Shown: piece after piece, positions 7,173 to 13,745 of the stretch | Layout of the letters: each line of letters begins with the position of its first letter | How positions within the stretch are numbered: position 1 is the first letter of the stretch | Assembly (NCBI GenBank): GCA_020201365.1 | Contig: JAIVGV010000304.1 | Span: 1-13,807, forward strand | Direction of reading: 5' to 3' | From: Acidobacteriota bacterium | GTDB taxonomy: Bacteria > Acidobacteriota > Blastocatellia > Pyrinomonadales > Pyrinomonadaceae | Length of the DNA stretch: 13,807 nt | Position numbers and translations under genes: made by a program | The notes under the pieces: generated by a model | The model's input: the letters and a program-made list of their open reading frames with translations, nothing else | Told to the model about the DNA's origin: nothing | Databases searched by the model: none

Positions 7173-8942
7173 ATGCGACCGCTGAAGCTCCACACGAAGA
7201 CGACGCTCGTCGCCTCCGCCATCACGCTCGCCGTGCTCGGCGTGGTGCTGGCGCTGGTGAGCGTGCGCGTCGCCGAGCGCGTGCAGGAGGAGCAGAAGGC
7301 GCTCGCCACTCTGCAGGCGGACAACCTCGCGGCGCACATCAGCCAGATGCCCGCGCCGCGCGACCCCGAAGCGCTCGCGCGCGCCGCCGCGCTCGTCCAC
7401 GGCGCGCGACCCGACGCCGTGACGGTGCGCGTGTGGGAGCGCGTGGGCGGAGTCTTCAAAGAGGTGGCGGCGTCTTCGGGCAGCGAGCCCGCCGAGGAGA
7501 TTCCCGAAGAGACGAAGGCGGCGCTCAGGAGCGGTCTGCCGTCGAAGAGCGTGACGACGCGGCTCGACGCGAAGCGCTCGCGCTACCGCGTCTTCTCGCC
7601 CGTCACGGACGGCGGGCGCGTGAGCGGCGCGGTCGAGATCGTCGAGCGCTTGGACGGCGCGCCGACCATCGCCTGGGAGTACGGGCGCAGCGCCATCTGG
7701 CTCGGTCTCGCCGCGCTCGCACTCATCACGCTCGGCTTCTCCCTGCTCTTCCGGCAGACCGTCTATCACCCGGTCGAACGACTCCTCGCGGCGATGACGC
7801 GCGCGCGCGCGGGCGACCTCGAAGCGCGAGCGCCGGAAGCGAAGCAGGACGAGATCGGCATCCTCGCGCGCGAGTACAACAGCCTCATCGCGCGGCTGCG
7901 CGAGATGACGGCGGAGCGCGAGCGGCAGAAGGAGCTGCTGCAAGAGCGCGTCAACGAGGCGACTTCGGAACTCGCCGAGCGCAACGTGCAGCTCGAAGAC
8001 GCGAACCTGGAGCTGTGGCGCACCGCGCGCCGCCTCACAGAGCTCGAACGCCTCGCCGCCGCCGGTCAGACCGCCGCGCAGTTCGCGCACGAGGTCGGGA
8101 CGCCTTTGAACCTGATCAGCGGTCACGTCCAACTGCTGCTGCTCGCGGGCGCGAGCACCGACACCGCCGCCGCGCGCCAGAAGCTCGAAACCATCAGCGG
8201 GCAGATCGAGCGCATCGAGCGGATCGTGCGCCGGATGCTCGACCGCACGCGCCCCGAAGCCCTCGACCTTGAGCCGCTCGACCTGAACGCGCTGCTGCGC
8301 CGCACGTTCGACGCGACGCTGCCGACGCTCGACGCCAAAGGGGTCAGCCTCGAAGCCACGCTCGCGGAAGATTTGCCCGCCGTGCCCGGCGACGCGGATC
8401 GCTTGCAGCAGGTCTTCATCAACCTCATCAACAACGCGCTCGACGCGATGCCGGAAGGCGGCACTCTGCGCGTCACGACCTTCGCGCGCGGACGCGGCGA
8501 AGCGGACGGCGCGGTCGCGGCGGGCGTCGCCGACGGATCGGACGGCGACGGCGGGCGCGCGACGAAGATCGAAGCGGGCTCCTTGAAGATCGCGGCGCGC
8601 CCGGTCGCGGCGGGTGTCGCGGAGATCGCGGCGGGCGCGGCGGCGCGCGCGTCGGACGCGCGGGTCGTCGTTGACTTCGCCGACACGGGCTGCGGGATGA
8701 CGGAGGAGGTGCGCGCGCGCATCTTCGATCCGCTCTACACGACGAAGGCGCGCGGGCGCGGCACGGGTCTCGGCCTCGTCGTCGTCAGCCAAGTCGTCGG
8801 CGATCACGGCGGGCAGATCGAGGTCGAGACCGCGCAGGGTCGCGGCGCGCGCTTCCGCCTCGTCTTCCCCGCCGCCGCCGCGCGCGAGGCGGAAGCGAAG
8901 AAGGGCGAGGCGGTCGAAACGGAAGCGGTCGCGGGCGATTGA
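7173..8942 (+). CDS. Membrane sensor histidine kinase (HAMP, HisKA, HATPase_c), NtrB-like
   Basis: This 589-residue kinase autophosphorylates a histidine and passes the phosphate to the response regulator encoded 15 bp downstream. TM1 is at about 12-31 and TM2 at 174-193. The ~140 residues between them form an extracytoplasmic sensor domain with no recognised fold. A HAMP linker (about 194-246) leads into a coiled coil and the HisKA H-box QFAHEVGTPLN (H306). The ATPase boxes are complete: N box INLINNALDAMP, G1 DTGCGMT, F box FDPLYTTK and G2 GRGTGLGLVV. Between the N and G1 boxes, residues about 438-495 form an unusual Ala/Gly/Asp-rich low-complexity insert. The tail (570-589) is charged. The frame is open further upstream, but ATG 7173 puts basic residues directly before TM1. 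No strong SD is seen. The ligand is unknown. Confidence 0.92.
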   Translation: MRPLKLHTKTTLVASAITLAVLGVVLALVSVRVAERVQEEQKALATLQADNLAAHISQMPAPRDPEALARAAALVHGARPDAVTVRVWERVGGVFKEVAASSGSEPAEEIPEETKAALRSGLPSKSVTTRLDAKRSRYRVFSPVTDGGRVSGAVEIVERLDGAPTIAWEYGRSAIWLGLAALALITLGFSLLFRQTVYHPVERLLAAMTRARAGDLEARAPEAKQDEIGILAREYNSLIARLREMTAERERQKELLQERVNEATSELAERNVQLEDANLELWRTARRLTELERLAAAGQTAAQFAHEVGTPLNLISGHVQLLLLAGASTDTAAARQKLETISGQIERIERIVRRMLDRTRPEALDLEPLDLNALLRRTFDATLPTLDAKGVSLEATLAEDLPAVPGDADRLQQVFINLINNALDAMPEGGTLRVTTFARGRGEADGAVAAGVADGSDGDGGRATKIEAGSLKIAARPVAAGVAEIAAGAAARASDARVVVDFADTGCGMTEEVRARIFDPLYTTKARGRGTGLGLVVVSQVVGDHGGQIEVETAQGRGARFRLVFPAAAAREAEAKKGEAVETEAVAGD

Positions 8943-8957
8943 AGGGGCGGGGAAGTT

Positions 8958-10343
8958 TTGACGAAGAAGATTCTCGTGATTGACGACGACGCGGCGTCGT
9001 GCGCGCTGCTCGGCGAGATTTTCGCGGCGCAGGGGTGGGAGACCGCGAGCGCGCTGGCACCTCAAGCCGCGCTCTCGCTCGCCGCGCGCGAGACGTTCGA
9101 CTTGGTCGTGAGCGACATCAACCTCGAAGCCGCGCAGACGGGGCTCGACATCCTCCGGGAGATGCGCGGGCGGGCGCCCGTCATCCTCGTCACCGGCTTC
9201 GGCACGCTCGACGCGGCGGTCGAGGCTTCGCGCGAGGGCGCGTGGGATTTCATCTCGAAGCCTTTTAAGGTCGAGGAAGTCGTGGCGGCGGCGCGGCGCG
9301 CGCTCTCGCGCGGCAAGGCTGACGACGCGGCGGAGCGCGCCGAATCGAGCGCGGAGGCGTTGTCGGCGCGCAACGAGGAGGCGGGGCTCGTCGGGCGCTC
9401 GCCCGTGATGATCGAGCTCTACAAAGAGATCGCGCGCGTCGCGCCGTCGCGCTCGACCGTGCTCGTCGTCGGCGAGTCGGGCACGGGCAAAGAATTAGTC
9501 GCGCGCTCGATCCACAAGCACAGCCCGCGCGCGGAAAAGCCGTTCGTCCCCGTCAACTGCGGCGCGCTCACCGAGTCGCTCTTAGAAGCCGAGCTGTTCG
9601 GACACCTCCGCGGCGCGTTCACCGGGGCGGAGCGTGATCGCAAAGGGCTGTGGGAGGAAGCCGAGGGCGGGACGCTCTTCCTCGACGAGATCGGCGAGAC
9701 GAGCCCGGCGATGCAGGTGAAGCTGCTGCGCGCGCTACAGGAAGGAGAGATTCGCCGCGTCGGCGCGACGAAGGCGGTGCACGTGGACGCGCGCGTCGTC
9801 GCCGCGACGAACCGCGATCTCGAACGCGAAGTGAAGGCGGGTCGCTTCCGCGAAGACCTCTTCTACCGCCTGAGCGTGGTGACGCTTCGCGTGCCCCCCT
9901 TGCGCGAGCGGCGCAGCGACATCCCGCTGCTCGCCGACCGCTTCCTGCGCCGCGCCGCGACGAACGCCGGGCGCGCGCCGCATCTACGCTTCAGCGGCGA
10001 CGCGCTCGCGCTGCTCGCGGCTTACGAGTGGAACGGCAACGTGCGCGAGTTGGAGTCCGCGGTCGAGTACGCGGCGCTGCGCGCGCGCGGCGCCGAAGTG
10101 GCGCCCGAAGACTTGCCCGCGAAGCTGCGCGCCGAGTCGGTGCGCGAGGCGGCGGCGCGAGCCCCGCTCGCCGCGCTCTACGAAGATTTGCCGTCGCTCG
10201 ACGAGCTCGAGCGGCGCTACCTGCTCCACGTCCTCGAAGCCGCGGGCGGCAACCGCACGCGCGCCGCGGAGATTCTGCGCATAGACCGCCGCACGCTCTA
10301 CCGCATGGCGGAGCGGTTTCAGATCAAGCTGGAGGGGGAATGA
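8958..10343 (+). CDS. NtrC-family sigma54-dependent response regulator
   Basis: This 461-residue cytoplasmic activator remodels sigma54-RNA polymerase after phosphorylation by the upstream kinase. The receiver domain (1-120) has the acidic pocket DDD (9-11), phosphoacceptor D53 (VVSDINL) and K101 (ISKPF). The AAA+ domain (144-330) has Walker A GESGTGKE (172-179), the sigma54-contact loop GAFTGA (219-224), Walker B TLFLDE (239-244) and the FREDLFYRL arginine region. A Fis-type helix-turn-helix lies at about 428-455 (GGNRTRAAEILRIDRRTLYR). The start is TTG 8958, chosen because it gives the standard MTKKILVIDDD receiver start and has AAGGGG (8942-8947) at 10-nt spacing. The 15-bp gap after the kinase implies an operon. 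Target promoters are not evident in this window. Confidence 0.95.
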   Translation: MTKKILVIDDDAASCALLGEIFAAQGWETASALAPQAALSLAARETFDLVVSDINLEAAQTGLDILREMRGRAPVILVTGFGTLDAAVEASREGAWDFISKPFKVEEVVAAARRALSRGKADDAAERAESSAEALSARNEEAGLVGRSPVMIELYKEIARVAPSRSTVLVVGESGTGKELVARSIHKHSPRAEKPFVPVNCGALTESLLEAELFGHLRGAFTGAERDRKGLWEEAEGGTLFLDEIGETSPAMQVKLLRALQEGEIRRVGATKAVHVDARVVAATNRDLEREVKAGRFREDLFYRLSVVTLRVPPLRERRSDIPLLADRFLRRAATNAGRAPHLRFSGDALALLAAYEWNGNVRELESAVEYAALRARGAEVAPEDLPAKLRAESVREAAARAPLAALYEDLPSLDELERRYLLHVLEAAGGNRTRAAEILRIDRRTLYRMAERFQIKLEGE

Positions 10344-10347
10344 ATCT

Positions 10348-10452
10348 AAGTAGGAAGTAGGAAGGCGGAAGGATGAACCCGTGATCACTCCGCTCGAATG
10401 ATCATGTTTTCCGCCTTCCGCCTTCCGCCTTCCGCCTTCCTACTTCCTACTT
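10348..10452. repeat. Heptad-repeat inverted repeat between convergent genes
   Basis: A 25-bp arm (10348-10372, beginning AAGTAGGAAGTAGGAAGGCG) is perfectly complementary to 10428-10452, with a 55-bp spacer. The right side is built from 7-bp units: four CCGCCTT copies in a row (10411-10438), then two CCTACTT units reaching the end. The element fills most of the gap between the response regulator (stop 10343) and the minus-strand gene (stop 10457). It could form a long hairpin at the 3' end of either transcript and so act as a transcription barrier or mRNA stabiliser. It carries no U-tract of its own. The tandem-heptad style resembles short tandemly repeated elements known from other bacteria, and a genome-wide family is likely but not shown. 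Confidence 0.85.
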
Positions 10453-10456
10453 GCTC

Positions 10457-10966
10457 TCACTGATCTATCACGTCCAGGTGCTGGTTGAGTGTGAGCAGCT
10501 TCTGCTTGGCGTCGGGGGCGGAGCGCTCGACGGCGAGTTCGGCGAGTTCGAGTTCGCGTAAGGACGCGCGCAGTTTGTCGGCGGCGGGGTCGTGCTGCTG
10601 GGAGCGGCGCTCGTAGGCGCGGCGGGCGGAGGTGTGCGCTTCGTTTAAGGCGCGCAGCGCCGCCGTCTTCTGTCGGCGCGAGACGTAGACGGTCGCCTCC
10701 GCGATCTTGTCGCCCGCGCGCTCCACGTCCTCGTCGCGCGCGGGGAGCTGCGGCGTCTTGACGACGGGCTCGCCCCGCGCGGCGGGCTGCGAGTCGAGAC
10801 CCGTAGTCACCGTCTCGACGACGGCGGGCGCGGGGCGGCGCAGGGCGACGAAGGCGAGGGCGAGCGCCGCGACGAGGCACGCCGCGCAAGCCGCGGCGAC
10901 GAGGCGCGGCGGCTGCCGCACCCACCCGCCCGCCGCGCCGTGCTTGGCGGCTCGCACTTCCGGCAT
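10457..10966 (-). CDS. Single-pass membrane protein of unknown function, 169 aa
   Basis: I do not recognise a family. A short basic N-terminus (MPEVRAAKHGAAGGWVRQPPR) precedes one hydrophobic segment (about 22-42), then comes a Pro/Ala/Thr-rich linker (43-75). From about 76 to the end the protein is helical and charged (DEDVERAGDKIAEATVYVSR, later RASLRELELAELAVER), possibly coiled coil. This is a type II membrane-anchor layout with the helical domain outside the cytoplasm. The ATG is supported by TGAGGG about five bases upstream. It converges with the two-component operon and is separated from it by the heptad repeat. It is cut off from upstream minus-strand transcription by two hairpins (11032-11123), so it is probably a single-gene unit. 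A role in envelope stress or cell-wall scaffolding would be a guess. Confidence 0.7.
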   Translation of the reverse strand: MPEVRAAKHGAAGGWVRQPPRLVAAACAACLVAALALAFVALRRPAPAVVETVTTGLDSQPAARGEPVVKTPQLPARDEDVERAGDKIAEATVYVSRRQKTAALRALNEAHTSARRAYERRSQQHDPAADKLRASLRELELAELAVERSAPDAKQKLLTLNQHLDVIDQ

Positions 10967-11023
10967 AGAACCCTCACACCTTCCGACGCGGGCACCGCGC
11001 GCCCGCGCTTAGCCGCTCATAAA

Positions 11024-11070
11024 AAGAGTAAGGGGCGCGTGGCTCGCGTCACCCGAAGCCACCGCGCCCC
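11024..11070 (-). terminator. Hairpin followed by T-run on the minus strand
   Basis: GGGGCGCGTGGCT (11032-11044) pairs with AGCCACCGCGCCCC (11057-11070), giving 13 bp with a single bulged base. On the minus strand the stem is followed by TTACTCTTTTT. The T-run is a few bases removed from the stem, so this is a weaker terminator than the one beside it. It lies upstream of the 169-residue gene and could isolate that gene from transcription coming from the right. Confidence 0.5.
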
Positions 11071-11078
11071 TCGCCGAG

Positions 11079-11123
11079 AAAAGGGCGCGGGCGGACGCCT
11101 GCTGAATCCCGCCCGCGCCTTTT
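11079..11123. terminator. Bidirectional-type rho-independent terminator
   Basis: GGCGCGGGCGG (11084-11094) pairs with CCGCCCGCGCC (11109-11119) around a 14-nt loop. The stem is flanked by AAAA (11079-11082) and TTTT (11120-11123), so it has a short U-tract in both directions. No plus-strand gene precedes it, so its likely job is to end a minus-strand transcript that includes the small ORF at 11233-11325. Confidence 0.7.
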
Positions 11124-11232
11124 CGCTGCACAGTCGCTCCCGTCCCTCTGGTGCCGTTCTTCGGGAAGACCGTGCGGCTCAACGCCGTCTCTTGACGAGG
11201 CGGCGAAGCCTCGCTGTCTCCTCAAGCCCGAC

Positions 11233-11325
11233 TTACGAGTTGGTGTTCTTGTTGCCCGTCTTCATGCCGCGAGCCTTGCGGTGGCGGCGGTGATGGCGGC
11301 GGTGATGGCGACGATGTCGCTTCAT
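11233..11325 (-). CDS. Putative His/Arg-rich micro-protein, 30 aa
   Basis: On the minus strand an ATG at 11325 opens a 30-codon frame encoding MKRHRRHHRRHHRRHRK, then ARGMKTGNKNTNS and a TAA stop. An in-frame ATG six bases earlier (11331) would add two residues. The first half is a repeat of RHHR-type units from CGCCATCACCGC-like DNA, and the second half is not repetitive. The ATG overlaps the stop of an 11-codon frame (ATGA). A terminator lies 110 bp downstream on the same strand, and the stretch is otherwise empty. The composition suggests binding to nucleic acid or metal, but that is inference. A simple-repeat artefact is the main alternative. No family is recognised. Confidence 0.35.
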   Translation of the reverse strand: MKRHRRHHRRHHRRHRKARGMKTGNKNTNS

Positions 11326-11357
11326 GCCCATCGAACTGTTGGACTTCTGTTCTTCAT
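11322..11357 (-). CDS. Possible 11-codon leader peptide ahead of the His/Arg-rich ORF
   Basis: On the minus strand AAGGAG (11370-11375) is followed 12 bases later by ATG 11357, which encodes MKNRSPTVRWA and stops at TGA 11322-11324. The stop overlaps the ATG of the His/Arg-rich frame in the form ATGA, as in translational coupling or a leader-peptide arrangement. The SD spacing is long and eleven codons prove little. The two frames could also be one gene split by a frameshift. Confidence 0.25.
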   Translation of the reverse strand: MKNRSPTVRWA

Positions 11358-11375
11358 GCTGCTTCTTCTCTCCTT

Positions 11376-11817
11376 CAAGTTAAACGAGATTGATTCTGTG
11401 CTCGCGAAAAACTTTCGGGGCGACGAAGGATCACACGGAAGAACGCCTCCTTCGATCTTTTCCTCAGGTCTCCCGCGCCGCGCTTCAACCGCAACGCGCG
11501 TGCCGCGCCGCGCCGCACCCGTCGCACGCCTTTTGCCGCGCTTTAACGCGCCGCGCGCCGACCCGACGCGCCGCCGCCGTGTGGCGTTTGTGCGCCCGAC
11601 TCCAAACCGCCACACCGCCGGGGCGCGCCGGGGCGACCGCCTGAGACGTGCGCGATGAAAAATTAGGAGACGAAAGAACGGCGCGCGCGTCCGAGGGGGC
11701 GGCACGCGGTCGGAGGGCTTACTGCGGTGGGGGCTGTTCGCGGTGAGAGAAATTAGTTCGGCGCTATTCGGTCGCGCACGTACGGCGCGGGCGGGTGGAA
11801 AGGGCGGAGCGGTCGCG
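11376..11817. other. Gene-poor GC-rich gap
   Basis: Between the small minus-strand ORFs and the DsbA-like gene I see no supported gene. Open frames here are rich in arginine and alanine in a way expected from GC-rich noncoding DNA and lack ribosome sites. Short AT-rich patches at about 11371-11414 and 11655-11672 could hold minus-strand promoters, but no convincing -35/-10 pair was found. Confidence 0.5.
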
Positions 11818-12510
11818 TCACCTGCCGAGCGCGCGGTTGATCTCGTCGCGCAGCTCCTTCGCCATGTCCGCGGCGACGGGCACCTTGCGACCGTTGATGA
11901 AGAAGGTCGGCGTGCTCTCCACGCCGACGGACTGCGCGCGGTCGCGGTCGGCGACGACGCGCGCGTCGGTCTCCGCGCCGCCCAGGTCTTTCCGGTAGCG
12001 TTCCACGTCGAGCCCGGCGCGGCGCGCGTAGTCCTCGAACATCTGGGTCGGGTCTTGCGCGGGCGACCACGTCTTCTGGTTCTCGAAGAGCGCGCGCTGC
12101 ATCTCCCAGAACTTGCCCTGAAGTCCGGCGGCTTCCGCCGCGTGCGCCGCGAAGAGCGCGTGCGGGTGGACGCGCACGAGCGGGTACTCGCGGAAGACGA
12201 AGCGCAAGTCGCCGCCGTAGTCCTGCCTGATCTTCTCGACCTCCGGGTACATCTGCCCGCACGGCGGGCACTGGAAGTCGCCGAACTCTTCGAGCGTGAC
12301 GGGCGCGCGTTCCGACCCCGTGGCGTGCGGCGGCTGCGCGCCCGGTAAGCCCGAGGCGACCTCGCCCGGCTGGCGCGCGTGGCGGAAGTAGAGGACTGCG
12401 GCGAGGACGGCGACGACGAGCACGACGCCGATGACGACGAACGGCGCGACGGAGCGACGCGGCGCGCTCTTGGTGGGGGCGGGTTTTCTGGCGGGCTGTT
12501 TTTTTGCCAT
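11818..12510 (-). CDS. Membrane-anchored DsbA-like thiol-disulfide oxidoreductase
   Basis: This 230-residue protein has a Lys/Arg/Pro-rich cytoplasmic start (1-21), one membrane anchor (about 22-42) and a thioredoxin-fold domain outside the membrane. The active site is C81-P-P-C84 in FGDFQCPPCGQMYPEVEKI. The helical insert typical of DsbA-like proteins follows (HPHALFAAHAAEAAGLQGKF). The cis-proline loop is STPTFFINGRKV, with P201. This form (single anchor plus DSBA-like domain, start TLEEFGDFQCPPC) is common in bacteria that lack a soluble periplasmic DsbA. It should oxidise or rearrange disulfides in exported proteins. The lipoprotein encoded upstream has two conserved cysteines and could be a client, but that is inference. 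No Shine-Dalgarno site is seen before ATG 12510. The alternative overlapping frame on the same strand is a shadow. Confidence 0.92.
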   Translation of the reverse strand: MAKKQPARKPAPTKSAPRRSVAPFVVIGVVLVVAVLAAVLYFRHARQPGEVASGLPGAQPPHATGSERAPVTLEEFGDFQCPPCGQMYPEVEKIRQDYGGDLRFVFREYPLVRVHPHALFAAHAAEAAGLQGKFWEMQRALFENQKTWSPAQDPTQMFEDYARRAGLDVERYRKDLGGAETDARVVADRDRAQSVGVESTPTFFINGRKVPVAADMAKELRDEINRALGR

Positions 12511-12569
12511 CGAAGTTTATGACGCGGGTTGCGCGTTCAACTTTTAATTGAAGGGTAAAGGCAAGGCAC

Positions 12570-12688
12570 TCACCGCAGAGGCGCGGAGGTTGCACAGAGA
12601 TCACGCGGAGAAGAGATGATCCCAGATTCGAAGCTCAGATCAGATTTCTCTGCGTAGACTCCGCGTGATCTCCGCGCCTCTGCGGTGA
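12570..12688. repeat. Interrupted long palindrome, dispersed-repeat type
   Basis: The left arm (from 12570) and right arm (12659-12688) match perfectly over CACCGCAGAGGCGCGGAG and AGATCACGCGGAG. The left arm carries an 11-base interruption (GTTGCACAGAG) between the two blocks, and about 48 bases lie between the arms. The element sits alone in the gap between the lipoprotein and DsbA-like genes. Sequences of the type CTCTGCG...CTCTGCGGTGA recur between genes in several bacterial phyla, so this is probably one copy of a mobile, non-autonomous palindromic element. Its effect on the mRNA, if transcribed, would be a strong hairpin. Confidence 0.8.
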
Positions 12689-12739
12689 ACCTCAACTTTC
12701 CTAACTCACAAGCGGAGGGCAACGCGCGCGCCGCGAGCG

Positions 12740-13510
12740 TCACAGTCTCGCGAGCGCCTTCTGCGCGAGGAGCTTCGACTTGCGGAGCCGCTCTTCGGGC
12801 TTGTCCGCCCCGCCGATGCTGACGCGGACGAACGAGTCGCCCTTCAAGGCGTAGAGGATGCCGCTGAAGCGGCTCTGCGCCCAGAAAGCCTCTTCGCCGA
12901 CGCCCTTGACCGGCACGGGCGGCGTGCCCCCTTCCTCCTCCTCCCCGCCGCCGCGCGCGCCGCTCTGAGCGTTCTTGTTCTTGTCGCCATCTTTATCGCG
13001 ATCCTTGTCGCGCTTCTCGCGCTCGTCCTTGCCGCCCTCTTCCTTGGCGCGCGCGAACATCGTGTCCCACCGGCGGCGCATCGCCTGCGCGTCGGCGGCG
13101 CGCGTCACCTGGAGGCTGACGGACTTGTTGAAGGTCGCCGTCGTGAAGAAGCACTGCGAGGCGGAGAGCACGCCCTCGGCGCTCTGGCTCGGCTTCGACT
13201 CGCGCACCTCCTCGCCCTGCACCGCCTTGATGTCGTCCGACGTGAGCAGCTCGCACGCCTCCAACTTCTTCGCGCCCGACGGCGGCGCGCCCGAAGCGTT
13301 CGACGGCGACGAAGAAGGGGCGGCTTGCGCGGGCGACTGGTTAGTGGAGTTCGTGACGGTCGTCGTCTGCGTGGTCGTCGTGGTCGTCTGGCTGGTCGCG
13401 GAGTTGGAAGCCGGCGCGCCCGCGTTGGTCGTGTTCGTGTTGCGCGCGCAGGCGGCGGCGAGCGCGGCGAGCGCGCAGCAGAGCGCTAGGGAGAGTTTAA
13501 AGGATCGCAT
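12740..13510 (-). CDS. Lipoprotein with DUF3558-like core
   Basis: This 256-residue protein starts with a lipoprotein signal (MRSFKLSLALCCALAALAAAC) and lipobox LAAAC, with lipidation at C21. A Ser/Thr/Asn/Ala linker rich in T runs (22-80) would reach away from the membrane. The folded part starts EACELLTSDDIKAVQGEEV and has a second cysteine at C120 (SASQCFF). C86 and C120 probably form a disulfide. This is the pattern of DUF3558-like lipoproteins. Residues about 154-195 hold a Lys/Asp/Glu/Arg-rich insert (EREKRDKDRDKDGDKNKN) and a Gly/Glu run. The end (GVGEEAFWAQSRFSGILYAL) resumes a beta-rich fold. GGAGG lies 13 bases before the ATG, longer than ideal. The function is unknown, and the location is outside the cytoplasmic membrane. 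The DsbA-like gene downstream on the same strand could make its disulfide. Confidence 0.8.
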   Translation of the reverse strand: MRSFKLSLALCCALAALAAACARNTNTTNAGAPASNSATSQTTTTTTQTTTVTNSTNQSPAQAAPSSSPSNASGAPPSGAKKLEACELLTSDDIKAVQGEEVRESKPSQSAEGVLSASQCFFTTATFNKSVSLQVTRAADAQAMRRRWDTMFARAKEEGGKDEREKRDKDRDKDGDKNKNAQSGARGGGEEEEGGTPPVPVKGVGEEAFWAQSRFSGILYALKGDSFVRVSIGGADKPEERLRKSKLLAQKALARL

Positions 13511-13701
13511 CCGGCAAACGTCGCCTCCGTCCGGCGGAAAGGTTCGAGATCGGGTCTGCTGAAATGGTCTGGAAAAGTTTGACGACGAGCGCGCGGCACA
13601 TTCTGCCGACGCGCGCGGGCGAATGCAAGCGCGGACGCCTGCCGCGTCCGGGCGTCGAACCTCGCGCGGCGCGGCGCGTCTCGACGCGCCGCCGAAATCA
13701 A

Positions 13702-13745
13702 ACGTGGCTCGCGCCGCTCGACGGGGCGGGCGGCGCGAGCCACGT
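13702..13745 (-). terminator. Perfect 16-bp hairpin, probable terminator of a gene beyond the right edge
   Basis: ACGTGGCTCGCGCCGC (13702-13717) is the exact reverse complement of 13730-13745, with a 12-nt loop. On the minus strand it is followed by TTTGATTT, a weak U-tract; on the plus strand no T-run follows. A minus-strand frame open to the window edge ends RWAPGTIY at a TAA (13780-13782), 35 bases before the hairpin, and another open frame stops at 13763-13765. I cannot choose between these frames. The hairpin probably separates that unseen gene from the lipoprotein gene. Nothing else is supported between 13511 and 13807. Confidence 0.5.

Noticed and set aside
7164..9065. 633-codon minus-strand open frame opposite the histidine kinase
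   Set aside because: The plus-strand frame contains every histidine-kinase box, and the reverse frame is a codon-bias shadow rich in Arg, Ala and Glu.
11281..11658. Plus-strand 125-codon frame beginning MAAVMAAVMATMSLHAH
   Set aside because: It is the antisense of the RHHR-coding repeat plus GC-rich noncoding DNA, with no SD and no domain.
11322..11705. 127-codon minus-strand open frame
   Set aside because: Very arginine-rich with no ribosome site or recognisable domain. It looks like the result of few stops in GC-rich noncoding DNA. Only its last 11 codons coincide with the leader-like frame.
13660..13695. Small GC-rich dyad CGGCGCGTC-TC-GACGCGCCG
   Set aside because: A 2-base loop and no T-run. 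Such dyads are frequent in this GC-rich sequence and no role is supported.
11038..13713. The 11-mer CGTGGCTCGCG occurs in two hairpins (near 11038 and 13703)
   Set aside because: The match is short and made of common GC-rich words, and the hairpins differ otherwise. It is probably chance.
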